This document shows, piece after piece, positions 1 to 10,665 of a DNA stretch of 64,000 nucleotides. The notes below the pieces were generated by a model. That model saw only the letters and a list, made by a program, of their open reading frames with translations, did no database searches and had not been told where the DNA came from. The first letter of the stretch is position 1. The number at the start of each line of letters is the position of its first letter. Position numbers and translations under genes: made by a program. The DNA is taken from NCBI RefSeq assembly GCF_963675165.1, contig NC_087377.1, positions 17,622,018 through 17,686,017 on the forward strand, given 5' to 3'. The stretch is from Halichondria panicea. Its lineage: Eukaryota; Porifera; Demospongiae; Suberitida; Halichondriidae.

Positions 1-20
1 ATTGCTTCATTTCACTATAG

Positions 21-569
21 GTATAACCTGTCCTCCCTTGACTGCTCCTACCAATGGCTCTGTGACATACAGTTCTACTTCTGATGAAAACGGCAACTAT
101 ACTTTCAATGCCATGGCTAACCACAGTTGTGACACTGGGTTTGTTTTGGTTGGTAACAACACAAGGACTTGCACTGGAGATGGTAGCAGCACTACTGGTG
201 TTTTTGATGGAGAAGCAGCAATTTGTGAACGTGAGCTTATGCAAATGTTACTCTTAACCCATGCTTTAATGTATATAGCGTTATTAATGTCTTAATTGCT
301 TGTATGTTGCATATTGTCCTATATAGGTGTGGCAATAACTGGTGCATGGATTGCTGCTCTATCTGGAGGTGTGGTTGCTATAGTGATGGTACTGATCTTA
401 CTGGTCGTCATATTTCTCTTAGTTGTCACTATCACAAAGAAAAGAAGAAGTGAGGGGATTTATTTGCGACATGTCAAAATTAATGTATATATCATCTTGT
501 ATTTGTGATTTGGCAGGCAATGAAGTTCCAATAGCTCCAGCTGGTCCAGTATACGAGGAAGTTATCTAG
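21..569 (+). CDS. 3' end of a sushi-domain single-pass receptor (partial, tail truncated)
   Basis: Partial gene entering from the left edge. Three exons are visible: 21-230 (one sushi/CCP domain, starting ITCPPLTAPTNG), 327-449 (membrane helix, then the basic stop-transfer KKRR) and 517-569 (start of the cytoplasmic tail). The phases fit each other and match copy C at 39091-40051. Two differences stand out. The second sushi exon of copy C is absent, and the tail exon has lost one base after PVYEEV, so translation stops at 567-569 instead of running about 55 residues further. The lost part would have carried the NEAYGQV motif. The sequence after the stop still resembles the tail reading in another frame. 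It is either a truncated receptor, a young pseudogene or a sequencing error. The family is clear from the paralogue; the ligand is unknown. Confidence 0.7.
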
Positions 570-1089
570 CAATGACACCAAGAGCACAAGACATTCAAGT
601 GGAGTCTAATGAAGCTTATGGACAAGTGAGGAAATAAAGTGATAGAGATTTGTGTAATGATTATCTTATCCCAGACGGCAAAACGAAACATTCAGTTGCA
701 GTCAAATCAGGCATATGGAGAAATAATTATAAACACGAGTACCTAGGTTGATAAAACTGATCTGTGTTTGGTGCTCAAATGTCAATTACAGTTTGTTTTT
801 AAAGTTATTTTTGAATGTGTCACTCTTTTATGATATTATAGCAGCTGCTAAACAAGCAACTTGTTACTATCCTCAGGCACATTATTCAATAGACAATTCT
901 GCACAGATATAATAAATAAATGTTAACATGATATTGTAAAACCACCAGTTTCTGTATGATATTATTCCTGAGAAACAGTTATCAAGCAGTGGCGGATCCA
1001 GTGCAGGGCACAAGGGGCATGTGCCCCCCCTTTCTGGCTCACAAAGTGGGTGTGGCTTAGAGCAGCAATCAATTATTGCAGCATGCACA
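570..1089. other. 3' flank of the partial receptor, duplicated elsewhere
   Basis: No gene seen. Bases about 583-960 are nearly the same as 34862-35340 (out-of-frame tail exon plus 3' untranslated sequence), so this is part of the receptor duplication unit. A C-rich stretch near 1020-1035 precedes an inverted-repeat element. Confidence 0.6.
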
Positions 1090-1868
1090 GTCGAACCAGA
1101 GATACAAAAGAAAGGGGATTGGAAACGACCGCCCACGCCCTATGTAAAAGGACTGACATCCGGTGAAGCACTCTGTGTAATTATTGCGCTCGCAAATAAT
1201 TACATGGAAAAGTTTTGTATCCCTGGTTTCTAGCTCTCCTATCCACTAGAGATCACTCAGGGCCTGGGAGATACTTGAGAGAAGTAAGCTTATACCACTG
1301 ACAAGCTCTAAGTCCGTTGTCTTTACTCTGTTTCCAATTTTTTTGAGTTTAGCTTGAATTACTCTATGTCAACTTTTCTCTGTCCCTCCTGTGAAGTCAA
1401 AACAGCAAAGGACATTGCTTGACTTGGTTATTATGTATCTAAGTGCTACATAGAATGGCTTCATGCTATAAATAAGCTGTACTGTTCATAAACGTTTGCA
1501 GTATAGTCCTTCAAACTGCTTTAGTATACTTTTAGACACGCCACGGGCCTGTCCCTCCTACGACTTCATAGTAAAGGCTATTTCTTCTTGCATAGCATTT
1601 ATTTGTCTAGTAATAGTGGCTGCATGGCTTAGTCGACTTTTTAGAGCTAAATTCTCTTTACTTTTTAGAAAAATCAACATTAAAAATGATCAATTTCACT
1701 GTTTCTATGTACAGCACATTGTAGAGCAGTCAAGACTGGTAATGAGCATGCTAACTATAAATATAATCCTTTGTAGTTTTAGCCACGCCCTATAACGCGG
1801 AATGCTTCACGCAAAAATTTCGTAAAAATTTCGTTTCCAATCCCCTTTCTTTTGTATCTCTGGTCGAA
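1090..1868. mobile_element. Non-autonomous inverted-repeat element (MITE-like)
   Basis: A near-perfect inverted repeat of about 39 bp bounds the segment. The left arm is at 1090-1129, with key stretch CCAGAGATACAAAAGAAAGG, and the right arm at 1829-1868. The inside contains no convincing coding sequence. Similar arms appear at about 14551/15142 and near 42160-42190, so this is a small family. Target-site duplication is not clear. Confidence 0.6.
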
Positions 1869-1905
1869 CAGCAACTGAAATAAATGCGAGAAGTTTATTT
1901 TCCAG

Positions 1906-3432
1906 GAAGTGGGCGTGTCCGGAAGCAAATACCTGTCAGCTCCAATATACTATACGCCAGCTGATCCCATTTCAAGAGTATCAATTTTCTGTTCGTGCCA
2001 ATTTTGTGGATGGGAGTAGGAGTGAGTCTATTTCCATCAACGTTAGCACACTGGAGGATGGTAAGCTGCACACACATAATAACGTATAACAGTTAGCTTA
2101 CTCTCATACTTTATATTTATAGATCCAGGATCTCCACCTGCTATGTTGATGGTTTCACCCACGGCAACCACCCTCACCCTCTCCTGGGATCCATCAGCTG
2201 AACCTAATGGAGTCATCATCACCTACACACTGTATGTGGACTACCTCAATGGAATCACAACAAACTTCCCTACTCCATCTGCACCATTCCTATTATCTCC
2301 CCTGAGGCCCTAGCAAACTGTATCAGTGCAAGTATCAGCGCAAGTATCAGCCAGTATTTCAGTTGGTGAGGGACCAAGAACACTCAGTATGGAGTTCACT
2401 ACAGCTGAGGCCAGTGAGTTCATACAATGCATGCAGTCGTAGACTAGTATACACTTAATGTCATATGATAACCATTCCTTCAGAGTCTGGCACAGTTGGT
2501 AGTCTGAGAGTCTTAAGAGTGAAGGAAACCACCTTCACTGTCAACTGGGTTGCACCTGCCGAGGTCAATGGAGTGTTACTAACATACACTATCAGGACCA
2601 ATGAGGAAGAAAGCAGCTCAGCAGATACAGAGTACAATACTGTAGCTACCTCGTTCTCTATCCATGAATTAGGTAAACAGATAGTCAATGTCCTAGTATA
2701 GTGCATCACCTCCCTCCACCTACAGTCCCCTATACTCCCTATGTGGTATCAGTGGCTGCCATCAATGGCGCTAGTGCTGGAGAGCCTGTCAGTGTTGTAG
2801 AATTCTATACCATTACTGTATCTAGGGAAGACGTCAGCTCTGCTATAATTATTAATCTCGACCCAAACTCTGAGTACTGTCAGCTGGTACAGTACAGGGA
2901 GTGGGCAATGTCAGTGTTGCCATGGTTATATCCACTCAGTCATCATGCAGGCAAGCATAATTATTATGCATGTATAGTCAACCTTTCGCTTAATACATTT
3001 TTTCACAGGAATGGTGGGAGTGATTGCTGGGGCTACTGCAGGACTGATAGTTGCCGTGATTCTACTAATCATAGTCTGCATTGTTTGCATGTAAGTTCAG
3101 TAATCAATATTAGTTTGTCAAAACCTAATTACTAAATCTTCTCAGAATTAGGAGGAGACAACATGGTGGGCCTAAACAGGAAAGTGCGTGTAAGTATTGT
3201 TTACACTAAGTAGTGTGTGTTCTTACTAACTACATGTCACATGCACAGCGAGGAATCCCGCATATGGTATGTCTGTTAGACAAGCTCCTAATGATGCAGT
3301 CAACGTCCAATCAAATGATGAGCACACATATGAACATGTACGAGGTAAGAGGTGCATGACATCATTGTCTATATAAATTATAAATTATAGTGTATATACA
3401 ACATGTCTGCATTAATTATGTATCACGCTGTG

Positions 3433-3489
<57 letters not shown>

Positions 3490-3508
3490 ATGTGTGTGTG
3501 CATGTGCA

Positions 3509-3540
<32 letters not shown>

Positions 3541-3739
3541 CGTGCGTGCGTGTGGGTTATCATGATTATGGCTACCTTCAGATATACGTGTAGATGAGGT
3601 GGCTTACGAAACTATTGATCGCGACAAAAACAGCGGAGAAGGTTTGTGTGCCAATTAATTGATAATTTGTGTTATAATCACTATTACAGGTGAAGCAGTT
3701 ATGGTATCCAGCAATGCAGCCTACGGAGTGAGATTGTGA
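1906..3739 (+). pseudogene. Fibronectin-III single-pass receptor with tyrosine-motif tail, reading frame interrupted
   Basis: Exons read as at least two FN3 repeats: 1906-2060; 2126 to about 2417; 2485-2673 with 2730 onward. A transmembrane exon follows (3009-3090, MVGVIAGATAGLIVAV), then tail exons at 3146-3187, 3249-3344, 3582-3641 and 3690-3739. Tail motifs are NPAYG (an NPxY-type PTB site), TYEHV, VAYETI (a fit to the ITIM consensus) and NAAYG. Two defects are visible. There is a TAG at 2311-2313 where FN3 repeats normally have a tyrosine (LRP-stop-QTVSVQV), and a frame change near 2880-2900 before the segment GVGNVSVAMVIS. Splicing around these cannot be excluded. The 5' end was not found, so the gene may start upstream or have lost its start. 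The last two tail exons were copied into the chimeric gene at 45722-45889. Confidence 0.6.
3427..3553. repeat. (GT)n microsatellite in an intron
   Basis: About 125 bp of nearly pure GT with a few CATG and GCGT interruptions. It lies in the intron before the VAYETI tail exon. The paralogous intron at 45643-45697 has a shorter GT tract at the same place. Confidence 0.9.
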
Positions 3740-4393
3740 TGTCATAGAACACAAATGTAACTGTATACGTGTCAATCAGTACATGCTGATAGTTTATACA
3801 GTCATTGCAATACATATATAGTAGAAAGTTGTGGTTTTTTAAAAATGAGAAATTCACCTCACAAAATTATAGTCAATGCTGAATGTGTATATTGATAATC
3901 ATCCCAGTGCTGCGTTGTCAACACTATATGCATGAATATTGCGCGCTACGCGCTGTGCTAACACCTCTCGGCATGTTTTACTTCAATTCTCTCTAAACTG
4001 AAGTATTAGAAGACGTAATTACTTTGCTTTGTGTTACGAAATAAACAATAAAGCTAAATCTAGCTTTCTTGTGTGCACATAGATCTAGCTTTCTTATGTG
4101 ACGATTATTAGGTCCAGATGCTACAATTATTCCCACGTGTATCAAACATGCACATGCGTACTAATCACTACCTGTATAATCACTACCTATGCGTACTGAA
4201 TCACTACCTATGCGTACTGAATCACTACCTGTAATCACTACCTGTAATCACTTCCTGTAATGGGTACGTACATATCTACACGGAACAGATCAGGGCTTTT
4301 TGGTTGTGTATTTAATATCGACCTACCTTATCTCATAAGCAAGCTCTCTAGTGACAAAAAACTCTCTGAGATTTAGCTCATACTGAAAACAAG
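3740..4393. other. Intergenic stretch with small tandem repeats
   Basis: No gene seen. Candidate polyadenylation signals (AATAAA) for the FN3 receptor occur at about 4040-4052. From about 4155 to 4259 a short unit containing ATCACTACCTGTA or ATCACTACCTATGCGTACTGA repeats six or more times upstream of the next gene. Confidence 0.5.
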
Positions 4394-6738
4394 ATGTGTC
4401 AGAATCCGCCACAAGAAGGTACAGTGAGTATAATTATAGAAGCTGCTGGAATAATTGTAATAGATATATGTAGATCCTACGCGAAACCTTCATTAAATAT
4501 AGCTCAAATTTGCCTCGCAGATCGAAGTATGTTTGGAGTACTAGTGGATGTATCAGGATCCATGGAAAGTGCCATTGCTCTTGATAGCTCCAAGGATGCC
4601 AGTGTGGAGCGTGTTCATGCTATCATAACAACCACCCTCAAGGTTGTGAAAGCAGAAGTGAATAATCACAATCGATCAGACGAAATTTTTGTTAGTGTGT
4701 TTGGGCTAAAATTAAACTTTGGTGTATGCAATTTGATTGCTTTGCTACGCCTTATTGCTGGTCCAGAAAAGCTGCGCGGATTAGAACCGCACAATGCATT
4801 GATTCAACTTGCCAAAGATCATGGAGCTGCACATGCTGAGCAATGGATTCGAGAGCACCTGAACAAAGAGGAAGCTAGAGATCTCTTCAGGGTTTTATGT
4901 TTTGATGAGGATCTCGTACCAGGAATGATACGGAAAATACCACCCAATTCTATATCGAGCTCTGTCTTGTCTGGAATAGGAAATTATTTACCAGGAGGTA
5001 GATTTGTCGAAGGGTTTGCTGTACGTCAAACAGAAGCTTACCGCTATGCCCAAGAGCTTGTTATAAACAAGGATGAAATCATCGAACGAAAGCTCCGGTC
5101 GATTGAGCATTCTTCCCCTGAATCTGTTTTGTGTGTCTCCAAGCTGTTGGATGATCTCAACTTGGGAGACAACTCTTCTGGTGCTTCCAGCTCTCTTCAT
5201 TCTCGAATCAAAGAGCTTCTTGATCCAATTAGACCTTACATATTTGGTCTTACTCCAATGCATAGGGCAATCCACAGTGCATTCGATGTATTTCATTTAT
5301 CTAGAGCTAAGTACAAAGTGTTTCTCATTTTGTCTGATGGCGTGTCAACTGATGGAAATCCGCTTGACCTTGTTGGAGCTCTTCAAGACTCCAATGTCAT
5401 TAGAGTGTCCTGTTATCTCACAGATGAACATATTCCCAACCAGAGATGCCTGATTGACAAGACCCCTTCTGATTGGCCAGAGAGTGATGGCCGACGCACA
5501 CTTTTCAACATGAGCTCAACGGTGAGAAATATTGATCCTCCAGTTTCATTTCTTCTTGATCTTGATAATGGCTGGACATTGCCACTCTCGGGAGAAAGCC
5601 GCTTGTTTGTTCAGGCAAACAGCTTGGATGTGGTAGATGAGCTGTGCAAGGTTGTGGTTGCTCAGCTAACAAACCCTTGTGATGCTCTTGTGGATCTTAT
5701 AGGAAAGGTACCACTGGGTCAGTACATCAACCAGGAAAATGCGAGTTTCAAACCTGAAATGCAAGACGGCAAAACATGCTTTGCAAATGCTATTGGTACT
5801 GTGTTTCACCTTGCCATGAAGCGGATTGTTGGTCGAGATGACAGCTTAGACCCAGAGCGGATTGTTGGTCGAGATGACTGCTTAGACCCAGAGCGGATTG
5901 TTGGCCGAGATGACTGCTTAGACTCAGAGCGGATTGTTGGTCGAGATGACTGCTTAGACTCAGAGCGGTTCACGAAAATCAAGAAACGATTAATTGATGA
6001 GTACGACAAAGTCAAGAATAAACCATCGACACGAGAGATTCTTGTAAAGTTTTGTCATGAGTATCGCTTTCACTTCAAGAAAGTGGATGAGATTCATGCC
6101 CGACAAGCACTCAACCACAGGAGGCCTCTTGTTGCAATTTTTTTGCTGAGAAAGAACCAATGGGCCAAGTTTCATAAGTTCTACAAGAAAACGCCAAAAG
6201 AGATCCTGCAGAGGGCTGATGTTGGAGGTGAGCAACCTTATTGCCATACTACTATAACATGCAGGCAAACATTTTCTGATGTATGATGTAACTCTGTATC
6301 TTTATTTCTACAGATGGTCCGACTGTGGCAGAGAAGGGTGACAGCTGTGGTCATGCTGTGGTTTTGATTAGGTGCAGTCCTGATTACCTCCTATTCATGA
6401 ACTCCTGGGGCCAAGAATGGGGCGATGGTGGATTCTTCAAAGTAAAAGATGCCTCTGTACTAGACAGAATGACTTTCTACGATGTCTACTGGACGGAGGA
6501 TGATCTCAAACAGAGCGAAAAGGATGCGTATCGAATAGAGGCGATCAAGAAAGCGAAAAACCTGGCTGCTTCATTTCCCAGTATCAATAGCTTGCTGTTT
6601 GAATGTCCTCAGTGCCGAAGAGCGTCAAGTGTGAAAGAATTCGAAGGTGATTTGATTGAGGCAAATTGCCCGAAGTGTGAGCACAAATTCAAGCCTACAA
6701 ATGATGACCTTGTGAAGAGTCTGTACCTTAGAAAATAA
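4394..6738 (+). CDS. Intracellular vWA domain + papain-like (C1) peptidase + zinc ribbon protein
   Basis: Two exons, 4394-6227 and 6314-6738, joined in phase 1 (GT/AG), give 752 residues with no signal peptide. A von Willebrand A domain spans about residues 46-380, with a MIDAS DVSGS (D52, S54, S56) and a later LSDG near 315. A papain-fold peptidase follows: TCFANAIGT has the candidate catalytic Cys462, GDSCGHAVV the His625 and MNSWGQEWGDGGFF the Asn641. The C-terminus has a CPQC...CPKC zinc ribbon (Cys709, 712, 730, 733). Directly after the Cys helix sit four tandem copies of a 12-residue unit (RIVGRDDCLDPE). The key peptidase residues are present, so activity is plausible, but the substrate is unknown. 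The first 45 residues contain possible splice signals, so Met46 is an alternative start. The combination is unusual; I infer a regulatory or stress-response protease. Confidence 0.8.
5818..5966 (+). repeat. 36-bp in-frame coding tandem repeat (about 4 copies)
   Basis: The unit begins GAGCGGATTGTTGGTCGAGA and encodes RIVGRDDCLDPE or RIVGRDDCLDSE. The unit length is a multiple of 3, so copy-number change keeps the frame. It follows the candidate catalytic cysteine of the papain-like domain. Confidence 0.9.
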
Positions 6739-7568
6739 TTTTAATCAGACTGATTTAACTGTCTCTTAGTATAAATTAATAGTCCTGTTTAGGTGTGTAT
6801 AATAATTAGTTGTGTAAATAGATTATAGACTGTAACTTCCTGTTCTCGTTGTTATTGTATCCATGCGTGCATATAGGTTCTGTTGGTTAGATTAGAAATT
6901 AGATTATGCGGTTATTTCCTGTGGTTAACTTTAGTTTCTGTATACTTTTATTTTTGTGTAGTTGTTCTTTATTCCTTTATGCCTATATATAGCTAGAGGG
7001 GCCTGCTCCAGACGGCTCTCTTATGTATATGGGAGCCTCAAGCTGCTCCACTGCCTTTTGTCTTGTGCATTTGTACTCCTTCATTTTATCAGTTATTGGT
7101 CAGCTACATAAACTAGCGAAATAACAGACGATACACATTTTTAGCAAATAATTATTTGCAGCAGATTACAGCTTTAAATTTCATGCATGTCTGCAGTAGC
7201 TAAAGCAGCTTTAATTAGTGATATTCATGAAGCTAGAAGTCAGTGGTGGTATAAATACATTGTGTAACTGATGAGAAGGAGCATCCCATTTAAGAATTCA
7301 TAGAAGAATTTATATGAAACAGCTCTATACACTATTATACATGCACTTCTGTCATTGTATAGTGACTATTATAGTCATCATTATGTCAATCCGACTCATT
7401 ATGAGATGGTCCTATATAGGACTGTATAGTATTGTTATGCATGCATGTGCATGATGCTGTACAAACCTTTTAACGAATTATTGTCATAGCCCCAACTGCT
7501 TGGGTTAGACTAGACGCCCACAAGAAGACCCATCTGCTGAGTGAATTTGTGCATGTATAAATGCATGC
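6739..7568. other. Intergenic region, no gene seen
   Basis: AT-rich 3' flank of the vWA/papain gene. No coding exon, RNA gene or clear repeat recognised. Confidence 0.5.
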
Positions 7569-7868
7569 TTCAGGTTACGTAGCGCATGAGCGTATAGCGA
7601 GTGCATCCTCGTGCACACATTATTGCTATAGCTATAAAAATGTGATTTTAGTAGCCTTGATTGGCCATGTTAAGCGGCCTTGAATCGAGGCCATGCATGT
7701 GTTTGTGGAATAATTGAATTTGGTAAAGATCCTTAACTATACACATGAGCTATAGTTGTCCACCTAGCGTTATTTTAGAGACAAATCGGCCTGGAAACAA
7801 GGCTAAGGAATATAATTACAATAGCACAAAATTAGCAGAAACTAGCCTACACACTGCTAGAGTAGAAA
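7569..7868 (+). promoter_or_regulatory. Upstream/promoter block of the Calx-beta gene, present in three copies in the window
   Basis: Sequence from GGTTACGTAGCGCATGAGCG to the start codon recurs as degenerate relics at about 35540-35830 and 40375-40700. Shared pieces include TCCTCGTGCACACATT, a palindromic part (CCTTGATTGGCCA...TTGAATCGAGGCCA) and AAATTTGGTAAAGATC. It holds the 5' flank and presumably the promoter. A half copy of a small inverted-repeat element (CCTAGCGTTATTTTAGAGAC) sits at 7763-7803. Confidence 0.6.
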
Positions 7869-9398
7869 ATGAAGTTACTAGTGCTATTTATATCAGTACT
7901 TGCATGGTCAGAGAGTAATTTGTGCACTGCTACTAGCCATGCAGAACTGACAGTGAACTTCACTCAGGCCTCTTACACTGTAACTGAGGGAGGAGAGGCT
8001 GTGTCAGTGTGTGTGAAAGTCACCCCTGCACTGGTTGGAGAGGCTATGGTGGTGGTAGAACTGATGAGCAGTGAGGGATTCTCTCAAGGTATATGCATTT
8101 AGCTAGTATGTATATTGTTAGTGCTATACTGTTTCCCTGGCCATAGATCTCACTGTTGATCCGACAAGCACACTGACATTGACCAACACTATAATCCAAG
8201 TTTGCTGGAATGTTGCTGCTATAGATGACACTGTATTTAAAAATTCTGAGAGTTTTACGCTGACAATTGTACCGATGACTGCTGGAGTGTCTGTGGGGCA
8301 GCAAAGTATTGTCACTGTAATAGATAATGATGGTGAGACTTCATTGTTGGTGGAATCATGATAATTCTTGTGCAGATGTCACAGTTGCAATGACTGAAGG
8401 TCAGAGGTCAGTCACTGAAGGAGGGACGGTATTGGTTTGTGCAACCTTGACTGGACAGTTGGGGAGAAGTGTAGTTGTGGGTCTAACCATTACATTCGGA
8501 ACTGGTAAATATTAATCATTAGTTTAACTTATTATGACGATTCTTTGTATACAGCTTCTTTAAGTGATTTTAGCTTAGCGTCAGGCGAGCTGACATTTAC
8601 TGCATCAGACTCAAGCACAAATCAGGAGTGTTTAGTTGTAATAGCCACAAGTGATGACATTTTTGAAGATGATGAGACATTCACAGTGACACTACACCCG
8701 GATCTCCCTAGTGGGGTCACCATATCTGGAGGGAGCTCCACTACTGTGACAATCCCTGCCAATGGTGGTCAGTGGAATTTATTTTAGCATAATTATATGC
8801 ATGTATATATACCCTCTATTTTTATTACAGGTGTTATCATACAAATGACGGAAATTCAAAAGCAAGTTACGGAAGGAGGGATAGTAACAGTTTGTGCTTC
8901 GCTGACCGGACAGTTAGGGAGAAATATTGAAGTCAGACTGGCAACCAGCAGTGGAGGAACAGGTGAGGGAAACGAAACACATTCAATGTTACCATGCTCT
9001 TTAATTGGTTTATTCCAGCTACAGATACAGACTTTGTATCAGCATCGGTGACAAGAACATTCACTGCTACTGATACAACAGACAAGTGTATTGTCATTGC
9101 AACAAATGGAGACAGAATCTTTGAGGCAAATGAGATATTCACTGTATCACTGAGTGTGGTCAGTCCAACTACTGGAGTCACAGTAGTCAGGAGCCAAACC
9201 ACAGTGATCATTGTGGATGATGACGGTAGGGTTCATATAGTTTACTGTAATGAGTGCATTGCGAGACAGTATATACTGTGAATGAGATAACAATAGCTTT
9301 ATCTTTTTACAATAGTTGATATTTTTTTGCCTTTTACAGAGGTGATGGTTGAAATCACAACTTCAGGAAGAGTACACAACTCCCACTTAAAACCATAG
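7869..9398 (+). CDS. Secreted Calx-beta repeat protein, 3' end replaced by repeat sequence
   Basis: Seven exons: 7869-8088, 8147-8332, 8376-8504, 8555-8764, 8831-8962, 9019-9225, 9340-9398. All are joined in phase 1 and give 380 residues. A signal peptide (MKLLVLFISVLAWSESNLC) is followed by three Calx-beta-like repeats. Each has a start such as TEGG..VSVCV or TEGGTVLVCATLTG and an acidic end such as VIDNDG or VDDDG, the usual calcium-binding turn of this fold. The repeats alternate over exon pairs. The last exon begins a fourth repeat (EVMVEIT) but then runs into SGRVHNSHLKP and a stop. That part is identical to the start of the duplicated upstream block at 36064. The gene therefore lost its original 3' part by rearrangement. 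Calx-beta domains occur in sponge aggregation factors and many adhesion proteins; the exact role is not known. Confidence 0.75.
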
Positions 9399-9560
9399 TA
9401 GGCGAAATCAATTTGCAAAATAACATAATAGTGACAAAGGTAATCATCACTATTTAATGAACTGCCAGTAGGAAAAAGGCAATGAATAACATAGTTACTA
9501 ATTTTATTCATTGCCTTTCCTACTTGCCGGTTACAATGAATAGTGAGTATCTGTGATGTA

Positions 9561-10291
9561 CAGTGCTATAGAGTAAATAAACGCAATTTGGTACGTGTTA
9601 GCACATAAATGTAAATATTTTGAGATTGGAACATTTCTAAGAAAATATGATGATACCATTGTGTTGGTAAACAAATTATAAAATATATCCAAAAATATTT
9701 CCATGGCAACCAAAGGTGGTGGGTATGTGGTGGTTTATAAAACACCAACATTTTTCTATAGTGGACAATCGCTTAGCGATGGAAAAGACCAATTGTTTTT
9801 GGCTAAGGTATGGAACTTTGGCACAACACTGAATAGTTTAGCTAACATATGCATGCATGGTTATGTATAGCTTACATAAGTACACGTACTAATTAATACT
9901 CAATTATGGGATATTTTAGGTGCCTTTTCGCTTAGCGATGGAACTCAAGCAAATTTTTCGGCTAAGGTCTAATTGTTTTTGCACATTAATTGTTAATAAA
10001 TTTCTATCTTTTGATACAAAAAAGTTGTCCAGAAATACTTTAGTTACGGAGATATTTCATGTTACACATATATTTTACGATCACCCCCATTTTTACCTAA
10101 AATGATTTCCCACTACAACAACTTTTGGGGAAATAATTATTATTATTATTTTCAAATAAGGTTGTAGTTATTTATTCACCTACACAATGGTATATCAGCA
10201 CAATTTCTTAGAAATGTTCCAATCTTGAGATACATTTTAAGTACAACTACTCACTCTGTGGTTAAATTTACTCTCAAAGCTGAAGGCACTG
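9561..10291. mobile_element. Tc1/mariner-type non-autonomous element with TA target duplication
   Basis: The element begins CAGTGC and ends GCACTG and is flanked by TA on both sides (9559-9560, 10292-10293). The paralogous block at about 36250-36260 is the empty site (CTGTGATGTAGGTG), which defines the insertion precisely. An internal inverted pair (GATTGGAACATTTCTAAGAA at about 9626, its complement near 10205) shows foldback structure. No transposase frame is visible. Confidence 0.7.
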
Positions 10292-10665
10292 TAGGTCAGA
10301 CCGAATGCCTTTTGTGTATAGTCTATTGGAGTTGCGTACTCTTCCTAATGAGAACTCTAGGATAAACAGTAGCTCAATAATTATGGTGTTGCAATTCGTG
10401 CAGTTATCATCTCTTGTTACCATGCATCCACAATTGGAGCAAAACCTTGTATTGGAGTAATACTATTGTAATAAAGCTGGTGGTGCATGCGCATGGAGTG
10501 AGACATTTTTGATTGTTTGAGAAAATGCTTTCCAAGAATGTTACTTACTTACTAGTCAATCGAGTGAAAGATGGTAGCTATTTAAACAGTCTCACTCGTT
10601 GCTATGTCACATTTGTTGCCAGGGGCATAATTATAAGAAACAATTTATGCTAAAATATGTATTTA

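Noticed and set aside
3390-3597. Cysteine/valine-rich frames
   Set aside because: They translate a GT microsatellite; the same holds for 56643-57254 outside exon 13 and for 57191-57510.
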